A DNA stretch of 64,000 bases from positions 2,108,001 through 2,172,000 of the forward strand of contig JANFAH010000007.1 of NCBI GenBank assembly GCA_024663395.1. Reading direction: 5' to 3'. Source of the stretch: Pisolithus tinctorius (taxonomy: Eukaryota > Basidiomycota > Agaricomycetes > Boletales > Pisolithaceae). Position numbers and translations under genes: made by a program. Below are positions 52,947 to 64,000 of the stretch, piece after piece. Positions within the stretch are counted from its first letter, which is position 1, and the number at the start of each line of letters is the position of its first letter. A model generated the notes under the pieces. It worked only from the letters and a program-made list of their open reading frames with translations. It made no database searches and was not told where the DNA came from.

Positions 52947-54897
52947 CTACCAGTCAGCGTCGGAGTCATCCTGCCCCTCATCATCTGAAAAAGCCGTTAA
53001 AACAACAGCTGGCCCCTCATTGACATCATCCAAAACAGGGTCATCATCATCCAGTTCATTGAGTTGCTGCACATGCTCATTGCCTGAGACAGCTACATTA
53101 GTACTGCATATACAGTTGACAACATGACTTACCAAGACCTAATCCACCCTGCACACTGCCCATGTAATAATCACCATCTTCATTGAAGAGAAGCACCTGG
53201 CCTTCACAAAGCAGAAATGAATCATCATCATAATCTTTGGCTGCAGGACAAATGCTATGTAAGTCAAGCATGGCGAGTGCATCTGCATGTTGCCAGATCA
53301 AGCCACACAGTTCACGGTATATGGCCCACACGTTCTGACAAGTAACCAATGGACAGCCCATATCCACATAGAAGCTCTCTATGTGGATGCTGAATGCAGG
53401 AGGGACCAAGTCAAAGACCAGATGAGTTGGTGTGATATAGAGCTTCCAGACATGTTCGATGGCTACCGGGTCTACTTTTACCTATCATTCATGGTGAACA
53501 TACAATATTGAATAGTTGAATACAAAGAAGATGAAGTTTGACGCTCACCTTGAAATCTATTGTGCCATAGTCACCTGCAGACTCATAAATAAGATTTGGG
53601 ATGCCATGCGGCATAACCTTGAGATTAGTCCATGAGTCTATGAAAAATATACATGACTGATGGTTGCTCGCCTTGTTACAGTCACAACGTTTTGCTGTAT
53701 TATTTACATGGTCCTTGTAGGCCAGCAGTTCTCCTTGAAGCCATGGGATGAATAGCCAATGAAAGATGAGCCTAGTCCAACACTGTCAGCTGAACACTGC
53801 ACAGCGAAATATATAGATACCGTTCAAGCGTGTTATCGATGTCGTACCACCCCTCTTTTACACCCTGTTCTAATATTGCCTTGAATCCAGGGGTAAACCA
53901 ACGCTGAAGCTGTGACCACATGATTTCAGGTGTAATATTTCTCTTGTGTCACATCCATCTGTGTTGAAGTGTACTGATGAGCTTTGCATCATGCCACTGT
54001 CGAAGCATGGACTGAGCATTTGCAATGCCAAAATTTTCGGTGCCAGGATCACTTTGAGTTACTAACAGAATATCTATGAGGATCACAGAAATTAGTACTC
54101 AGTGCCAGAAAGAAGATAACTTATGGCCAAGTTCTTTGACAACATCTAGGAAATATGTTAAGATCAGCTGTGGGTTACAGTTTGAGTGCCAGACACAGAT
54201 CCATAATATTTTCCCAGAAAACGGTTCAACAGCAGTATGTAGCGCAAGTCCGAAGCGAAGCCACTTGTCGTGTTGGTCCACAGCCCAAATATCATTAACT
54301 CTGGCAGCCCAGAAATGACAACATCTCAGGTGGCAAGTCTTGCGCTGCCAAATGAGTTCAGGTTCATATGTAAGAAAGTAATCATGAATGACACTTCTGT
54401 TCGTTTTCTCAGATATCAGGTGTATGAAGGGTCGGACTAGTGAGAATGATCATTCCTACCTTGCAACGGACATCTGCTTTTCATGAAAAAGTAGGCTGAT
54501 CATCTCACGTGTTCCAGCGTTTGGATAGGTCTGTCATAGTTCCACCATAGCCTCCTGGATAGATTCTGGCAAGTGGTCTTGCTGATGTGTGCCATACAAG
54601 CCAAGACTCACACAGATTGCTCTCAGCTTCATTAGCCTAAGATGTATTTTGTCAGCATTAAAACATGCTTGAGATCAAATAAATCCACTGACCCGATCCC
54701 ATACTGGTTAGTGTCGATATGCTTGTGCACCTCCTGCAAAATTTCCTTGTCTGTACAGTGAGCTTTCCACATGCAGAAGCAGCTGTGTCAGTCAAAACAG
54801 AGCTGGTGAGCTGGATACATATGCAGAGGTTTCCACTGATTTGGCATTCCAGTCGAGCATGCAGCGACTGAAATCTTGGAGGAGGAGAGGAAGACAA
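52947..54897 (-). pseudogene. DDE integrase-core gene of the Agaricomycete expanded type, decayed
   Basis: Pieces of one protein are readable in order on the minus strand: an N-terminal SLHARLECQISGNL segment, HKHIDTNQYGIGSVDLFDL, then a core with VDQHDKWLRFGLALH (first Asp, near 54280), HSNCNPQLILTYFLDVVKEL, QSDPGTENFGIANAQ (second Asp, near 54040) and TPEIMWSQLRRWFTPGF (Glu). These match the D-D-E layout of a widespread mushroom protein family annotated as integrase core. The C-terminal part (53409-52947) has WAIYRELCGLIWQH, LLFNEDGDYYMG and an acidic end, with a probable intron (donor GTAAGT on the minus strand near 53130). Several stops and frame changes break it. Host gene or domesticated transposase remnant; activity is not expected. 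Confidence 0.55.
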
Positions 54898-55719
54898 TCA
54901 TTCTAATACTTCTGACACAGTCCTGCTTAATAGCGCTCCAAGGCTTCATTGCAACATGTATTCACTTGACAAACGTAATATCAAAACATAATGCACAAAT
55001 GTGATCACATGTTCGGATGTTTGGATAATCTTGTGGCCATCTCTTTCCCTCAATCTCACTCTTCCTCTAAGTCATTTGCCCATGTTGCGGTCGCAGGGCA
55101 GTGATTTATGCATTCCTCAGACTCGATTGCCAACATTGTGGTTTCAGGGTGAGTCACTCACACATTCCTCTGACTCGATTTCCAGCATTGCAGTTGCAGG
55201 GTGGTCAGTTGTGCATTCCTCTGACTCGATTGCCAACCTTGTGGTTGCAGGTTGGTCAGTTGCGCATTCCTTCAACTCGATTTCCAACATTGCGGTCACA
55301 CGACAGTCAGTTGTATGTTCTTCCAACTCAATTTCCATATGGTAGCGTGAGCAGAGCAGTAAGTGGTGTTCTTACTTGCTACCATCGGCTCACCTTGATT
55401 TCTATTTTCATGTTAGCAGGAGGTTGCCAAACAATTCCTCAAACCCAAACTTGAAATGTCTCAATCTCCCCCCAGGCCAATTACAGCAGCAGGTTAGTTG
55501 ATGATGCTGCAATGGCAAGTTACCTACCTTACCCCATCTGTTGCAGCGTTGACGATGATTCTACAGGCCCACGTTGCCCACGGAGATGACGGTCACATCC
55601 GTGGGGTACCCCCTAGTGTGCTGATGCCATGATCCATCACCTGGTACTGCTTGTCATTCATGTATTTAAGTTGAGGCGAGCACACCGTATCTTCTTACAT
55701 TGAGTACATACTTTACTCC
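54898..55719. other. About 51-bp repeat array and promoter of the next gene
   Basis: At 55085-55345 a unit of 51-52 bp (ACTCGATTGCCAACATTGTGG-like core with CAGGGTGGTCAGTTG) repeats about five times. The minus strand is open through it as a 17-residue acidic repeat, but without start context. A TATTTAAG box at 55663-55670 lies 50 bases before the next ATG. Confidence 0.5.
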
Positions 55720-56083
55720 ATGATGTCTTCTCCCAACCCTGTATTTCTCTCACAATTCACCAAAGATGCTATTGCCCGTGAAGATTGTGTTTGCGAACGT
55801 CCGGCATGTGGTGCCATTATACCCAAAGGAGCACCTAGGCACTACATTGCAACCATCAATGTCAGCAAGCCTGGTAGGTTTGTATGTCAACCTTGTTGTG
55901 ATAGGTACAAGGCCAAACTGGCGGCAACATATGTTCGCAATGGTAATGAACAATCATGCTCATAGGTGGTACGTTTGTACTGATAAGATTATTGCTGCAG
56001 CACACCCGAGTGTGCTGACCAGTGTCCCAGACCTGCAAGTGATATGGCACTCCATGTCTGATGCACAACGCAGCTGTATGTGA
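55720..56083 (+). CDS. Small cysteine-rich zinc-binding-type protein, partial or spliced
   Basis: An 81-codon frame starts at ATG 55720 with a TATA-type box 50 bases upstream. It encodes a Cys/His pattern CVCERPAC, then H in RHYIATI, then CQPCCDRY, which fits a small treble-clef-like zinc site seen in repeated mushroom hypothetical proteins. A second frame (to 56083) continues with a VPDLQVIWHSMSDAQ segment typical of the next part, so either a short intron near 55945-55965 or a frameshift joins them. It stands head-to-tail against the 3' end of element G, opposite in orientation, as the Zn2Cys6-like gene does in element A. Function unknown. Confidence 0.45.
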
Positions 56084-56204
56084 TAATATTTTTCATGTTG
56101 GAGCAGCGGACCCTCCTTCTCTATAGTACTGTCTGTTGACGTCGTGGTTGTATCGTATTCTATTGTCTGATGTTACGTTCATGTCCACGTCTGCCTCCGA
56201 CTGA

Positions 56205-58364
56205 CTAAGCCGATGTGGCTGTGTCCTCGTCTCCTGTCCCCCTGGCCCCCCTACTCCATGTGCCCCCTTCAAAGATGATGACGTCCTCGTCATCTACTAA
56301 CGTCTCCTCCTCTATGTTGGGTTGCGGTTCATCCTCGATGTCCGGCTGTTTCTCCCCCTCGATGCCAGCCTGTGTCTCCTCACTGCCAGGCTGCACCTCC
56401 GTCATTCCATCCTGCGCCTTCATGTTCCGTGACCTGTCTCTTCCTCCATCCTCTTCTTCGGTTTCCTTTCCCATCTGTTCTTCGCTCCCTTTGTTTCCCA
56501 TTTCCATTTCCTTCATTCGTTTCACGAACTCTTGCTGTTCTGAGTGTAGTTGTGTTCCTTCCCTTGCTGTGAATGTGCGTAACCTTCTGGCGCTGTACTC
56601 TCCTGCTATGGCTTCGCCATCCAAGTTCTCCAATCTATATGAGTTCTTTAGTTTCTCTGAGATTCTGTAGGGGCGCGACCACTTAGGTAACAGTTTCCGT
56701 TCTGTTTTGAACGTGTAGTCCAGGTTGCTTCGGTATATTTGTACGAGCTGTCCCTTCGTGAATACGACCTCTACACCTTGTCTTCTTAATACTCGACGGT
56801 TGAACGTTTGTTTTCTTCTCATTGCGTGTTTGACCGCTTCCTCGTATCCATCTAGTCGTTGTTGTGCTGCATACGCCATGTGGATTGCTGCATCTGCTGG
56901 TAGTGGTTCTGTGGTGCTGTGTGTCAATGTTGTGTGCTTGGTATCGATCACCAACCTGAGTAGCAGTTCTTTGGGCAAGTACTTGAGTGCTGGCAGTACT
57001 TGGTTGTTCAGTGCGCAGGCTGCATCATTGAGATGGTCTGGCCACGTCCTAGGTAGTTTTTCCCGGTCCGTTTCCATGTCGTCATCTTCTCCTATGTTCG
57101 GTGCACATAGGCATTTGAGGACATGTAATAGTAGCTTGTTTGTGCCCTCTACCAACCCATTAATCCATGGTGAGTATGCTGCTATGACATGATGAGTGCA
57201 GGACCACTTAGCGCAGTAGGTTTTGACTTCTTCGTTGTTGAAGTGTCGTGCGCCGTCTGTCATGAATGTTTCTGCTGCTGTGAAGTTATTAAATATGGTT
57301 GTTAGGCCGTCCACCGTGGTTTTTGCTGTCCCAGCTGTTTTGTACTTCATTATCCATACGTGCTGTGAGAACATGTCTAAGAACAATCCCAGCGTGTGAT
57401 ACCCTCCTTTCCCTGTTGGCATTGATAGGTAGTCTCCTACCAGTAGCTCGAACGGGTGTCACCTTGTTATTGGTTCGAGTAGGGCGTTTAGTTTTGTTGG
57501 GCCGAAGTTCTTGCATTTCGCACAGTCTTGTATTGCATTCATTATTGACGTGTCGAGTTTGGGTGAGTAGTACCTGTCTGTGATTGCCATTTTCAGTGCA
57601 TCTCTTCCCCAGTGTCCTCCCATTTCATGTAAGTGTTTCGCCTTGATGAACGCTTCTTGCTTCATGATGCATTCTACCTTGCGTCTCAGTCGTATGCTAG
57701 TGCCGCCATGTATTCTCCACAGTTTACCTTGTTCGATTAGGTATTGTGTCGACCTATGTCTTGCCCTGTTGCAGTCTCTTATAGGGGCGTTTGTGTTGAC
57801 ATTGAGTATCACGTCTATTACTTCCATGAACAGTGGTTCCTCTTGGAAGCGTTCGCGTAGCTGCTGGTTTTCCTGTGGTAGTTTAGTGATTTTGAACACG
57901 TCATTTATCAGGCCCGACACTGCTTCTGGGTCCGGGCTGACCGTCCAGTCGCTACCATCTCCCTTTGTTCGTGATGTGCCATCCCACTGACGGCTTAGTC
58001 CGTCTGCGACCACATTGAGACGACCCGGTATGTGCCTCACCGCTACGATGTTGTGTGCGGTTGTGCCATCCCTCCATCTTGCATGGGCTGCTGATATTGT
58101 GTTGTTGGAGAGGACGTCCTTTAGCGCTTTGCAATCTGTTTTGATTTCGACTGGGTATCCCCATATTATGTCTGTGAAGCGGTCTAGGCCATATTTCAGT
58201 GCTGCAAACTCCAGTAAAAACGGTTTGTAGTTGCACTCAGCTGGTGATGTCCATTTATATGTGAATGCAATCAGTACTGTTCGTTCCACTGTTTTGCTGT
58301 TCGGTGCTTGTACCTTGCTTCGTTGTGTTAGTACTGTGCCAAATCCTTCTTGACATCCGTCCAT
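56205..58364 (-). pseudogene. pol: Element G RNase H and integrase
   Basis: RNase H begins after a TGA with TMDGCQEGFGTVL and continues to HIPGRLNVVADGLSRQW. The integrase zinc region has HLHEMGGHWG and CAKCKNFG (near 57500). A TGA at 57461-57459 falls within TR-stop-HPFELLVGDYL. The triad follows as D in LLVGDYL, D in FMTDGARHF and E in NGLVEGTNKLL. The C-terminal tail is Glu-rich and low-complexity, with no chromodomain. It ends at 56205. Confidence 0.85.
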
Positions 58365-58391
58365 GGTTACGACAAATGGTGTTCCATCATA

Positions 58392-60341
58392 TCATGGTGC
58401 ATGTAACATTGGTTGGCTTGTTAGGGTGACTTTCAGGTCCAAGAGCACTTTTGTGTGCTTCTGTTCCCATCTACCTGCCAGTTTGAAGTCAGTCATTGCT
58501 TTGTGGTATGTAGTTTTGGTTATGGGCTTAGGGAGGTTGACTTGTTTTACTAAGTCCCGTAGCGGTCCTTCTATCTTGGCGTATCCTTTGATGAGGTCGT
58601 GGAAGTGTCCTGTAAGTCCTAGGAATGACATTAGGTTGAGCGCCATGTCTGGTTGTTTCCACTTGACTATTGCCGCTAGTTTTGTCATGTCCGGTTGTAC
58701 TCCTTGCAGGCCTACTGTAGCTCCTGCAAACTTGGTCTCCATCATGAATAGTCTGCACTTTGTTGGGGATAGTGATAGTTTGTGTTCTCTGCAGTGCAGT
58801 AGGATTCGTCTTAGTTTGTCTATCATCCCTTCAAACGTGTTGTCGCTACACCCGCCGTCGTCCACGAAGAGTTCTAGTATGTCTTCTGCGAGTTCCTTAT
58901 GTAGGCATTGCGTTGCTGTTGCTGAGAACACCGTCGGTGCTCCTGTCCATCCCATTGCCATTCTCGTGTACCAAAAGTATCCTCTCCCGTCAACGAAGAA
59001 TGTGAAAAATGGTCTCCATTTTTCTGGGATTTCAATTGCATAGAATCTGGACGTGAAGTCAAATACTGACACATACCTTCTGCCACTCAGCCACTGCTGC
59101 TTGGCCCATATGTCCCCCTGGAACATCGGGGGTATCTGCAATGCTTTATTCAGTTCTGCGAAGTTTTGCGTTACCCTCCATTTCGGCGTGTTGTTTGTTT
59201 CTTTTAGTATTGTTTTTTCTGGGACTTGTGCGTCGGTTTGTTCTTTGAATGGGGGTGGTACGTTTGCTTCTATGCACTGCTTGTTTAGTTCTCGTTGTAT
59301 GTCATCGATTGTCATGCTCTCCACGTTGTCGTGTGCTTTTTGTGTGAGTCCTGTGGGTGCTATGTGTTTGATTCGTGGGATGTCTGCACGTTCGATCAGT
59401 CCTGCTTCTAACATTTGGTTGACCCATTTGTTCATGAATTGTCTTTGCAGTGGGTTCATTGGGCATTGGCGTACTGTGGTGTTGAACATCATGTCATCCG
59501 GTATGTTCAAGTCAACCTTTGCTCCTGGGATTGGTAGTACCTCGCTGAGTGAACATGCAAATATGTCAGCAAATTCTGTTATCAGGTTGATTACTTCCTT
59601 TCGCTCCTTTGTTGTTAGATCGTCGCCGATCTTGACTCCTTCAATAATCAGTTTCACCCGTTCAGGTGCAAATGGTTCTGTCTTCCTAGTGAATGTGTTA
59701 GTTTTGTTTTTTACCTTTGTTTCGCCCTGTGAGGTTTCTACTTCCTTCCACATTGTGGTGTTGCATTCCGCTTCTTCCTTCGATCTTGTCGTGTTTGCGG
59801 TGTGGTTGTGTAGTGCTACCTTCATGTTTCCATCTGTGATGGTTACATTGTCGGTCGTGTAGTCATGTGTTGCTTTGAATGCCTGTAGTAGTGGTTTCCC
59901 GAACAGGAATGCCCACCCCCCTGCACTGTCGAACACCTCGAAGGTTCTGGTTGCTTCCACGCCTTCTATGTTTATCATGCCTGTCCACATGGCTTCTGAC
60001 GGGACGACTGCTCCATTTGCCATGCGTAATGCCTGCAATGACGGTTGCCATCCTTTTAGTTTGTGCTTGATTGTGTTGAACGTGCTCAGGGCCATAGCCC
60101 CTGTCATGGCACCATCGTTGAACAGTGCTTGTACTGTTACCCTGGTGTTGTCTGTGTTCTTGAGCGTGATTGGGTGTGTGAATGGGACAGATTTGCTCGT
60201 GTCGTCCTCTATGTTGCCTTGCATTTTGTGTTTTGTTGCTGAGTATATGTTGAAGGCTGTTGATTTACTTCGATGTACATGCGGGGCGGTTGTTATCGTA
60301 GTAGGTACATTGGAAACCTGGGTTGGTGTGCTGTCCATCAC
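58392..60341 (-). CDS. pol: Element G protease and reverse transcriptase, 649-codon open frame
   Basis: The longest single frame of the window. The protease site reads LFNDGAMTGAM, i.e. Asp-Gly-Ala, with the usual flap region after it (LFGKPLLQAF). The RT follows with FADIFACSLSEVLPIPGAKV, a long insert around WRVTQNFAELNKALQIPP, then VFDFTSRFYAIEIPE, RMAMGWTGAPTVFS and the catalytic FVDDGG (near 58865). The motif spacing differs from elements A, C and D, so it is a separate gypsy lineage. The frame ends at a TGA before the RNase H, again at an expected Arg (LHAP-stop-YDGTPF). Confidence 0.85.
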   Translation of the reverse strand: MMDSTPTQVSNVPTTITTAPHVHRSKSTAFNIYSATKHKMQGNIEDDTSKSVPFTHPITLKNTDNTRVTVQALFNDGAMTGAMALSTFNTIKHKLKGWQPSLQALRMANGAVVPSEAMWTGMINIEGVEATRTFEVFDSAGGWAFLFGKPLLQAFKATHDYTTDNVTITDGNMKVALHNHTANTTRSKEEAECNTTMWKEVETSQGETKVKNKTNTFTRKTEPFAPERVKLIIEGVKIGDDLTTKERKEVINLITEFADIFACSLSEVLPIPGAKVDLNIPDDMMFNTTVRQCPMNPLQRQFMNKWVNQMLEAGLIERADIPRIKHIAPTGLTQKAHDNVESMTIDDIQRELNKQCIEANVPPPFKEQTDAQVPEKTILKETNNTPKWRVTQNFAELNKALQIPPMFQGDIWAKQQWLSGRRYVSVFDFTSRFYAIEIPEKWRPFFTFFVDGRGYFWYTRMAMGWTGAPTVFSATATQCLHKELAEDILELFVDDGGCSDNTFEGMIDKLRRILLHCREHKLSLSPTKCRLFMMETKFAGATVGLQGVQPDMTKLAAIVKWKQPDMALNLMSFLGLTGHFHDLIKGYAKIEGPLRDLVKQVNLPKPITKTTYHKAMTDFKLAGRWEQKHTKVLLDLKVTLTSQPMLHAP

Positions 60342-60395
60342 AGTGACCCTGTCTCGTTTCCCTGATCATCTATCGCTATGAGTCCACCAGAGTCT

Positions 60396-62796
60396 GCTGA
60401 CTTTGACCAAGCAATGTGGTAGTTACCACAAAAGCAGTTACAGAATTCATGGCAACTGCCACTTCCCAATATAGACAATGCCCCCTGAGTGACAACCTCT
60501 GTTGGTGTTTGAAAAAAATTCAGATTGGAATGTTCCCACAGCAGGTTACCCTGTCACAAATATTGATAATTTGCACCTGTACTATGGCTATACAGATGAG
60601 CATGTGACCAGTAGATGTGATGGTCACATGATGAGTGACATAAGCAGAGATGACCCTAGATCACGTGATTTTTACGTAATTGATTACGTGATGTGATCCC
60701 CTGGAGCGTTCTGTTACATAATTATCACGTGATCGTGGGAAAAATATGCATGTGACTTAATCAATGTCACATGACAAGGTACAATCATAGATCATCCAAC
60801 CTATTACATAATGATCACATGTCGGTTTCTCCCCAGAACACTTGGTTATGTAATGGGTCACATGATTGTGAGACAATAGACATGTGACCACTCCTGCAGC
60901 ATCACATGACAAGGTACAATTATAGATCATGTGACCTGTTACATAATGATCATGTGGCAATAACTCTCCGGACCATTGGCTTATGTAATAGGTCACATGA
61001 CTGTACTCATCATGTGATCTCACCTCTAGCACTCTGCACGTGACTCAATCCATATCACATGATCAGCAATCCCACCCCTATTCGCATGCTGGGCATTTGT
61101 GGCTGTGCTAAAAATGCGAATTATGTCCCCACCCATTCAATTCTTGACATATGGATCTGAATTTTTGTGTGTAGAATAGGCTACCATGTTGCTACACATT
61201 GTCAAAGGCACGGCTGGTCTTGTCCAGTAGTTGCTGAGATATAATGGAAATGAAAATGCTAACAAAACATCACATCATTCATCTTACACATCCTTCATGC
61301 CATATCTGACACTTCAGAAGGGTTGGACACAAGCATATCAATTCATAGACAAAGTTTGGTGTCATCCCACTCAGATCTGAGAGAGCAAGATGCAAAATGA
61401 AGATTCAAGAGTGTGGGAAAGTGGGAAAAAGTCCCAAAATAACATATGGAGATTTTGAAAACATATCAAAAATGTGGATTTGCACACATCACAGTGACCC
61501 TGCCAACCCCAGACTTTGGGTGAGGAATGCAGCAATATGGCCTACCATGTTGGCACCATGTGCTTTGGTGATATATCCACTTAAACATGTCAAAATTGCG
61601 AAAATGTGTGCAATGGGGTAGTGGTGTTGACCTTGCACTGGCATAAATCTCCTGTTGTCTCAATGAGTCAAGTGTACCATTCCGCATTTTTGACCATTTT
61701 CAGTGAGTATCACATCAGGCACTTGCTACTAATATCTTCCACCATGTCCCAATATCCTTCACCTAAGTTCTGGTAGTGGTAGCTGCACTGTGGGAGGTGC
61801 TGTGCTATGTTTTTGATATGTTTTCAAAATCTCCACTATTTTATTTTCTCTTTTTGAAGTGTTCCCACACTTCAGGGATCAGTATTTGGCTTGCTGTTCA
61901 CTCAATTCTAAATGGATAAACTTGAAACTTTGGAAACACATCGAAGGAATCTTCTTCAACCCTCCTGAAGTTTCAGATGTGGCATAAAGAATGTGTAAGT
62001 TGAATGGTGTGATGTTTTGTTGGCATTTTCATTTCCATTATATCTCAGCAACTGCTGGACCAGACAGCCTGTGCCTTTGACAATGTGTAGCAACATGGTA
62101 GCCTATTCTACACACAAAAATTCAGATCCATATGTCAAGAATTGAATGGGTGGGGACATAATTCGCATTTTTAGCACAGCCACAAATGCCCAGCATGCGA
62201 ATAGGGGTGGGATTGCTGATCATGTGATATGGATTGAGTCACGTGCAGAGTGCTAGAGGTGAGATCACATGATGAGTACAGTCATGTGATGCTGCAGGAG
62301 TGGTCACATGTCTATTGTCTCACAATCATGTGACCCATTACATAACCAAGTGTTCTGGGGAGAAACCGACATGTGATCATTATGTAATAGGTTGGATGAT
62401 CTATGATTGTACCTTGTCATGTGACATTGATTAAGTCACATGCATATTTTCCCACGATCACGTGATAATTATGTAACAGAACGCTCCAGGGGATCACATC
62501 ACGTAATCAATTACGTAAAAATCACGTGATCTAGGGTCATCTCTGCTTATGTCACTCATCATGTGACCATCACATCTACTGGTCACATGCTCATCTGTAT
62601 AGCCACAGTACAGGTGCAAATTATCAATATTTGTGACAGGGTAACCTGCTGTGGGAACATTCCAATCTGAATTTTTTTCAAACACCAACAGAGGTTGGTC
62701 ACTCAGGGGGCATTGTCTATATTGGGAAGTGGCAGTTGCCATGAATTCTGTAACTGCTTTTGTGGTAATTACCATGGTCATTTGGTCAAAATCAGC
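60396..62796. mobile_element. Element H: 2.4-kb palindromic fold-back with very long inverted arms
   Basis: Arms of roughly 0.8-0.9 kb (60396-61316 and 61970-62796) are near-perfect reverse complements, starting GCTGAYTTTGACCAA on both sides; the right arm lacks about 110 bp present in the left. The 0.65-kb centre also shows inverted similarity (ATGTTTTCAAAATCTCC and complement). No transposase is encoded. The outer 500 bp of each arm are packed with RTCACRTGAY and TTACRTAA palindromes. It lies between gag and protease of element G. Clear target duplications were not found. Confidence 0.8.
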
Positions 62797-63952
62797 TGAT
62801 ACGGCTGACAAGTCTGATACTGTATGCAATGTTCCTATTGAATGGTCCGAGGGTCCTGTTGCAGAGTGCTCTCCACGCTGTTTCATTATGGCTCAGCCTG
62901 GACACGTCGCCTTCAGCGGTTGGGCAATCCCTGCTTCTGTGCCCGTGCATTCCACATCTGAAGCACTCTCCTGAGCATACCATCACTGTTCCGGGTTTGA
63001 GGGGGTACGGTGTGTATTCAGTGACCTGTGCTGAGTCTCCGTGTTTCGTGATCCACACTGTGAGCTGTGCCGTGTACTTCCTCTGTCCTTCCTTGTCATC
63101 AGGGTGGTGTGGAACTTGCTCTAACCCTTTCCGTACGATCTCCTTCACTTCCTCGGTGGGCTGGTTGTATGGCATATTGCATCTCAGCGTCTGTTGGAGT
63201 GTGAATCGTGTGTTTGGGTGTGTCATCGACAGTGAGGCTCGGGGGCTGGTACAGGATACTGCTACTTGTCCGATCATGAGTCGCTGGAGTTGCACTGTGA
63301 TGTCCGCCATTGTTGCTCTCTTGGTTGCCTCCAGTTTTTGCATTAGTCTCGAGTCCCATTCCTCATCTTTCCTCTTCCTCTCTTCTATCTCCTCATGCTC
63401 CTGCTTCAGTTTCGACATGCTCAAATCCTTCACATCATCCGTGAACTTTTTCCATGTCATGTATTCTTCGTCTAGTAGTTTCCTGACCACCTTGGGGAGC
63501 TGTTTCTTGACTTGCCATATCAGTGTAGGTCCACTCTCGATTTTTGCTAGTCTTGCAAGCTCCATTGCTTCTTCCGCCCACTTTACGTGCGCCCACACCT
63601 TCTGACGTCCTACTGTTTTGATTGCTCCTACATCTTCCTCTGCCATTTTGTGATCAAGTAGTTCAGTCTGGTATTCTTCCGATGTCAGGGTTGCGCTCTT
63701 TGTCATGGGCCACCTGTCGTTGAATGCTTTGACTACGTCGTCCCAGCTGGCTCATTGGGTTGCTGTGAGGTCATCATACCAGCGTTCTGCTGGTGACCCC
63801 GTTCCTAGGTAGTTTGCCAGCGCTTGGATCTTCTGTGTGTTGGTGGAGAGTGGGTTTAGGAACAGCATACTGCGATTGAACGCCTTGATGAAGTCGCTGG
63901 CATTTTCTGTCTCCGCCCAATCTCCGTAGAAGAGAGGGACTGCTTCCGCCAT
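62792..63952 (-). pseudogene. gag: Element G gag
   Basis: The frame starts at 63952 (MAEAVPLFYGDWAETENASDF) and has a TGA at 63754-63752 within TATQ-stop-ASWDDVV. Then come the Gag core (FNDRWP) and a long Lys/Glu helix (KLKQEHEEIEERKRKDEEWD). The knuckle CFRCGMHGHRSRDC lies near 62960-62900. The C-terminus runs into element H and is cut there. Residues 1-65 define the usual N-terminal Gag start of this lineage. Confidence 0.82.
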
Positions 63953-64000
63953 TCTTCTTGGTCATTGCGCTGGGGCTGTGGCTGTTGTGGGTGGGGGTGC

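Larger units (their letters stand above)
56205..64000 (-). mobile_element. Element G: Ty3/gypsy element, 5' end beyond the window
   Basis: Minus-strand order gag (63952-62792), protease-RT (60341-58392), RNase H and integrase (58364-56205). The 5' LTR would lie past 64000; no 3' LTR was recognised left of 56205. It is interrupted between gag and protease by palindromic element H. The TGA stops at 63754-63752, 58394-58392 and 57461-57459 all stand at expected Arg positions. Confidence 0.85.

Noticed and set aside
1..64000. tRNA or rRNA genes
   Set aside because: No cloverleaf with A and B boxes or rRNA core sequence was recognised by eye; a tRNAscan run would be decisive.

Overview
The window looks like a repeat-rich, probably pericentromeric or otherwise heterochromatic, stretch of a basidiomycete (Agaricomycetes-type) nuclear genome. 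Supporting signs are introns of about 45-90 nt with GT..AG ends, a cerato-platanin gene, chromodomain Ty3/gypsy elements, and a multi-exon DDE integrase-core gene of a kind expanded in mushroom-forming fungi. No species call is made. No tRNA, rRNA or CRISPR array was seen.

Layout. 1-1357: no confident gene; a 45-bp-type repeat (called X here) begins near 1200. 1358-11423: Ty3/gypsy element A (minus strand, LTRs of 656 bp), broken by stops, carrying an antisense spliced gene (about 2326-3454) for a Zn2Cys6-like protein. 11424-11717: X repeats. 11718-15654: element B, a short non-autonomous LTR element with an intact gag only, an RS-rich tail on Gag and a ~155-bp tandem array. 15655-22985: satellite block made of X repeats, twelve 161-bp satellite units, an inverted duplication carrying pieces of an unusual reverse transcriptase gene, a 21-bp minisatellite and a 43-bp minisatellite. 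23207-37206: chromovirus C (minus), split by a second chromovirus D (28734-36782, TSD AAACC). 37207-46180: an island of lower-copy DNA with a tandemly duplicated locus, a four-exon membrane protein gene (42062-43022), a cerato-platanin gene (44696-45118) and a MITE-like fold-back. 46180-48069: 3' part of a Ty1/copia element. 49497-52589: gag-pro fragment E between 286-bp inverted repeats. 52947-54897: decayed DDE integrase-core gene. 55720-56083: small zinc-binding-type gene. 56205-64000: Ty3/gypsy element G (minus, running off the right edge), interrupted by a 2.4-kb palindromic element H (60396-62796).

Themes. (1) Nearly every in-frame stop in the elements is TGA at a place where an Arg codon is expected, and LTR pairs differ mostly by CpG transitions; this is the signature of C-to-T decay of methylated repeats. 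Element B is the exception. (2) Four elements carry a -1 slippery heptamer directly before the gag (or pro) stop, with the next ORF in the -1 frame. (3) A and B share a primer-binding site, a covarying GNRA hairpin next to the 3' LTR, and apparently the same insertion point inside the X repeat, so B is probably mobilised by A-type machinery. All family assignments come from reading motifs by eye; no search was run.
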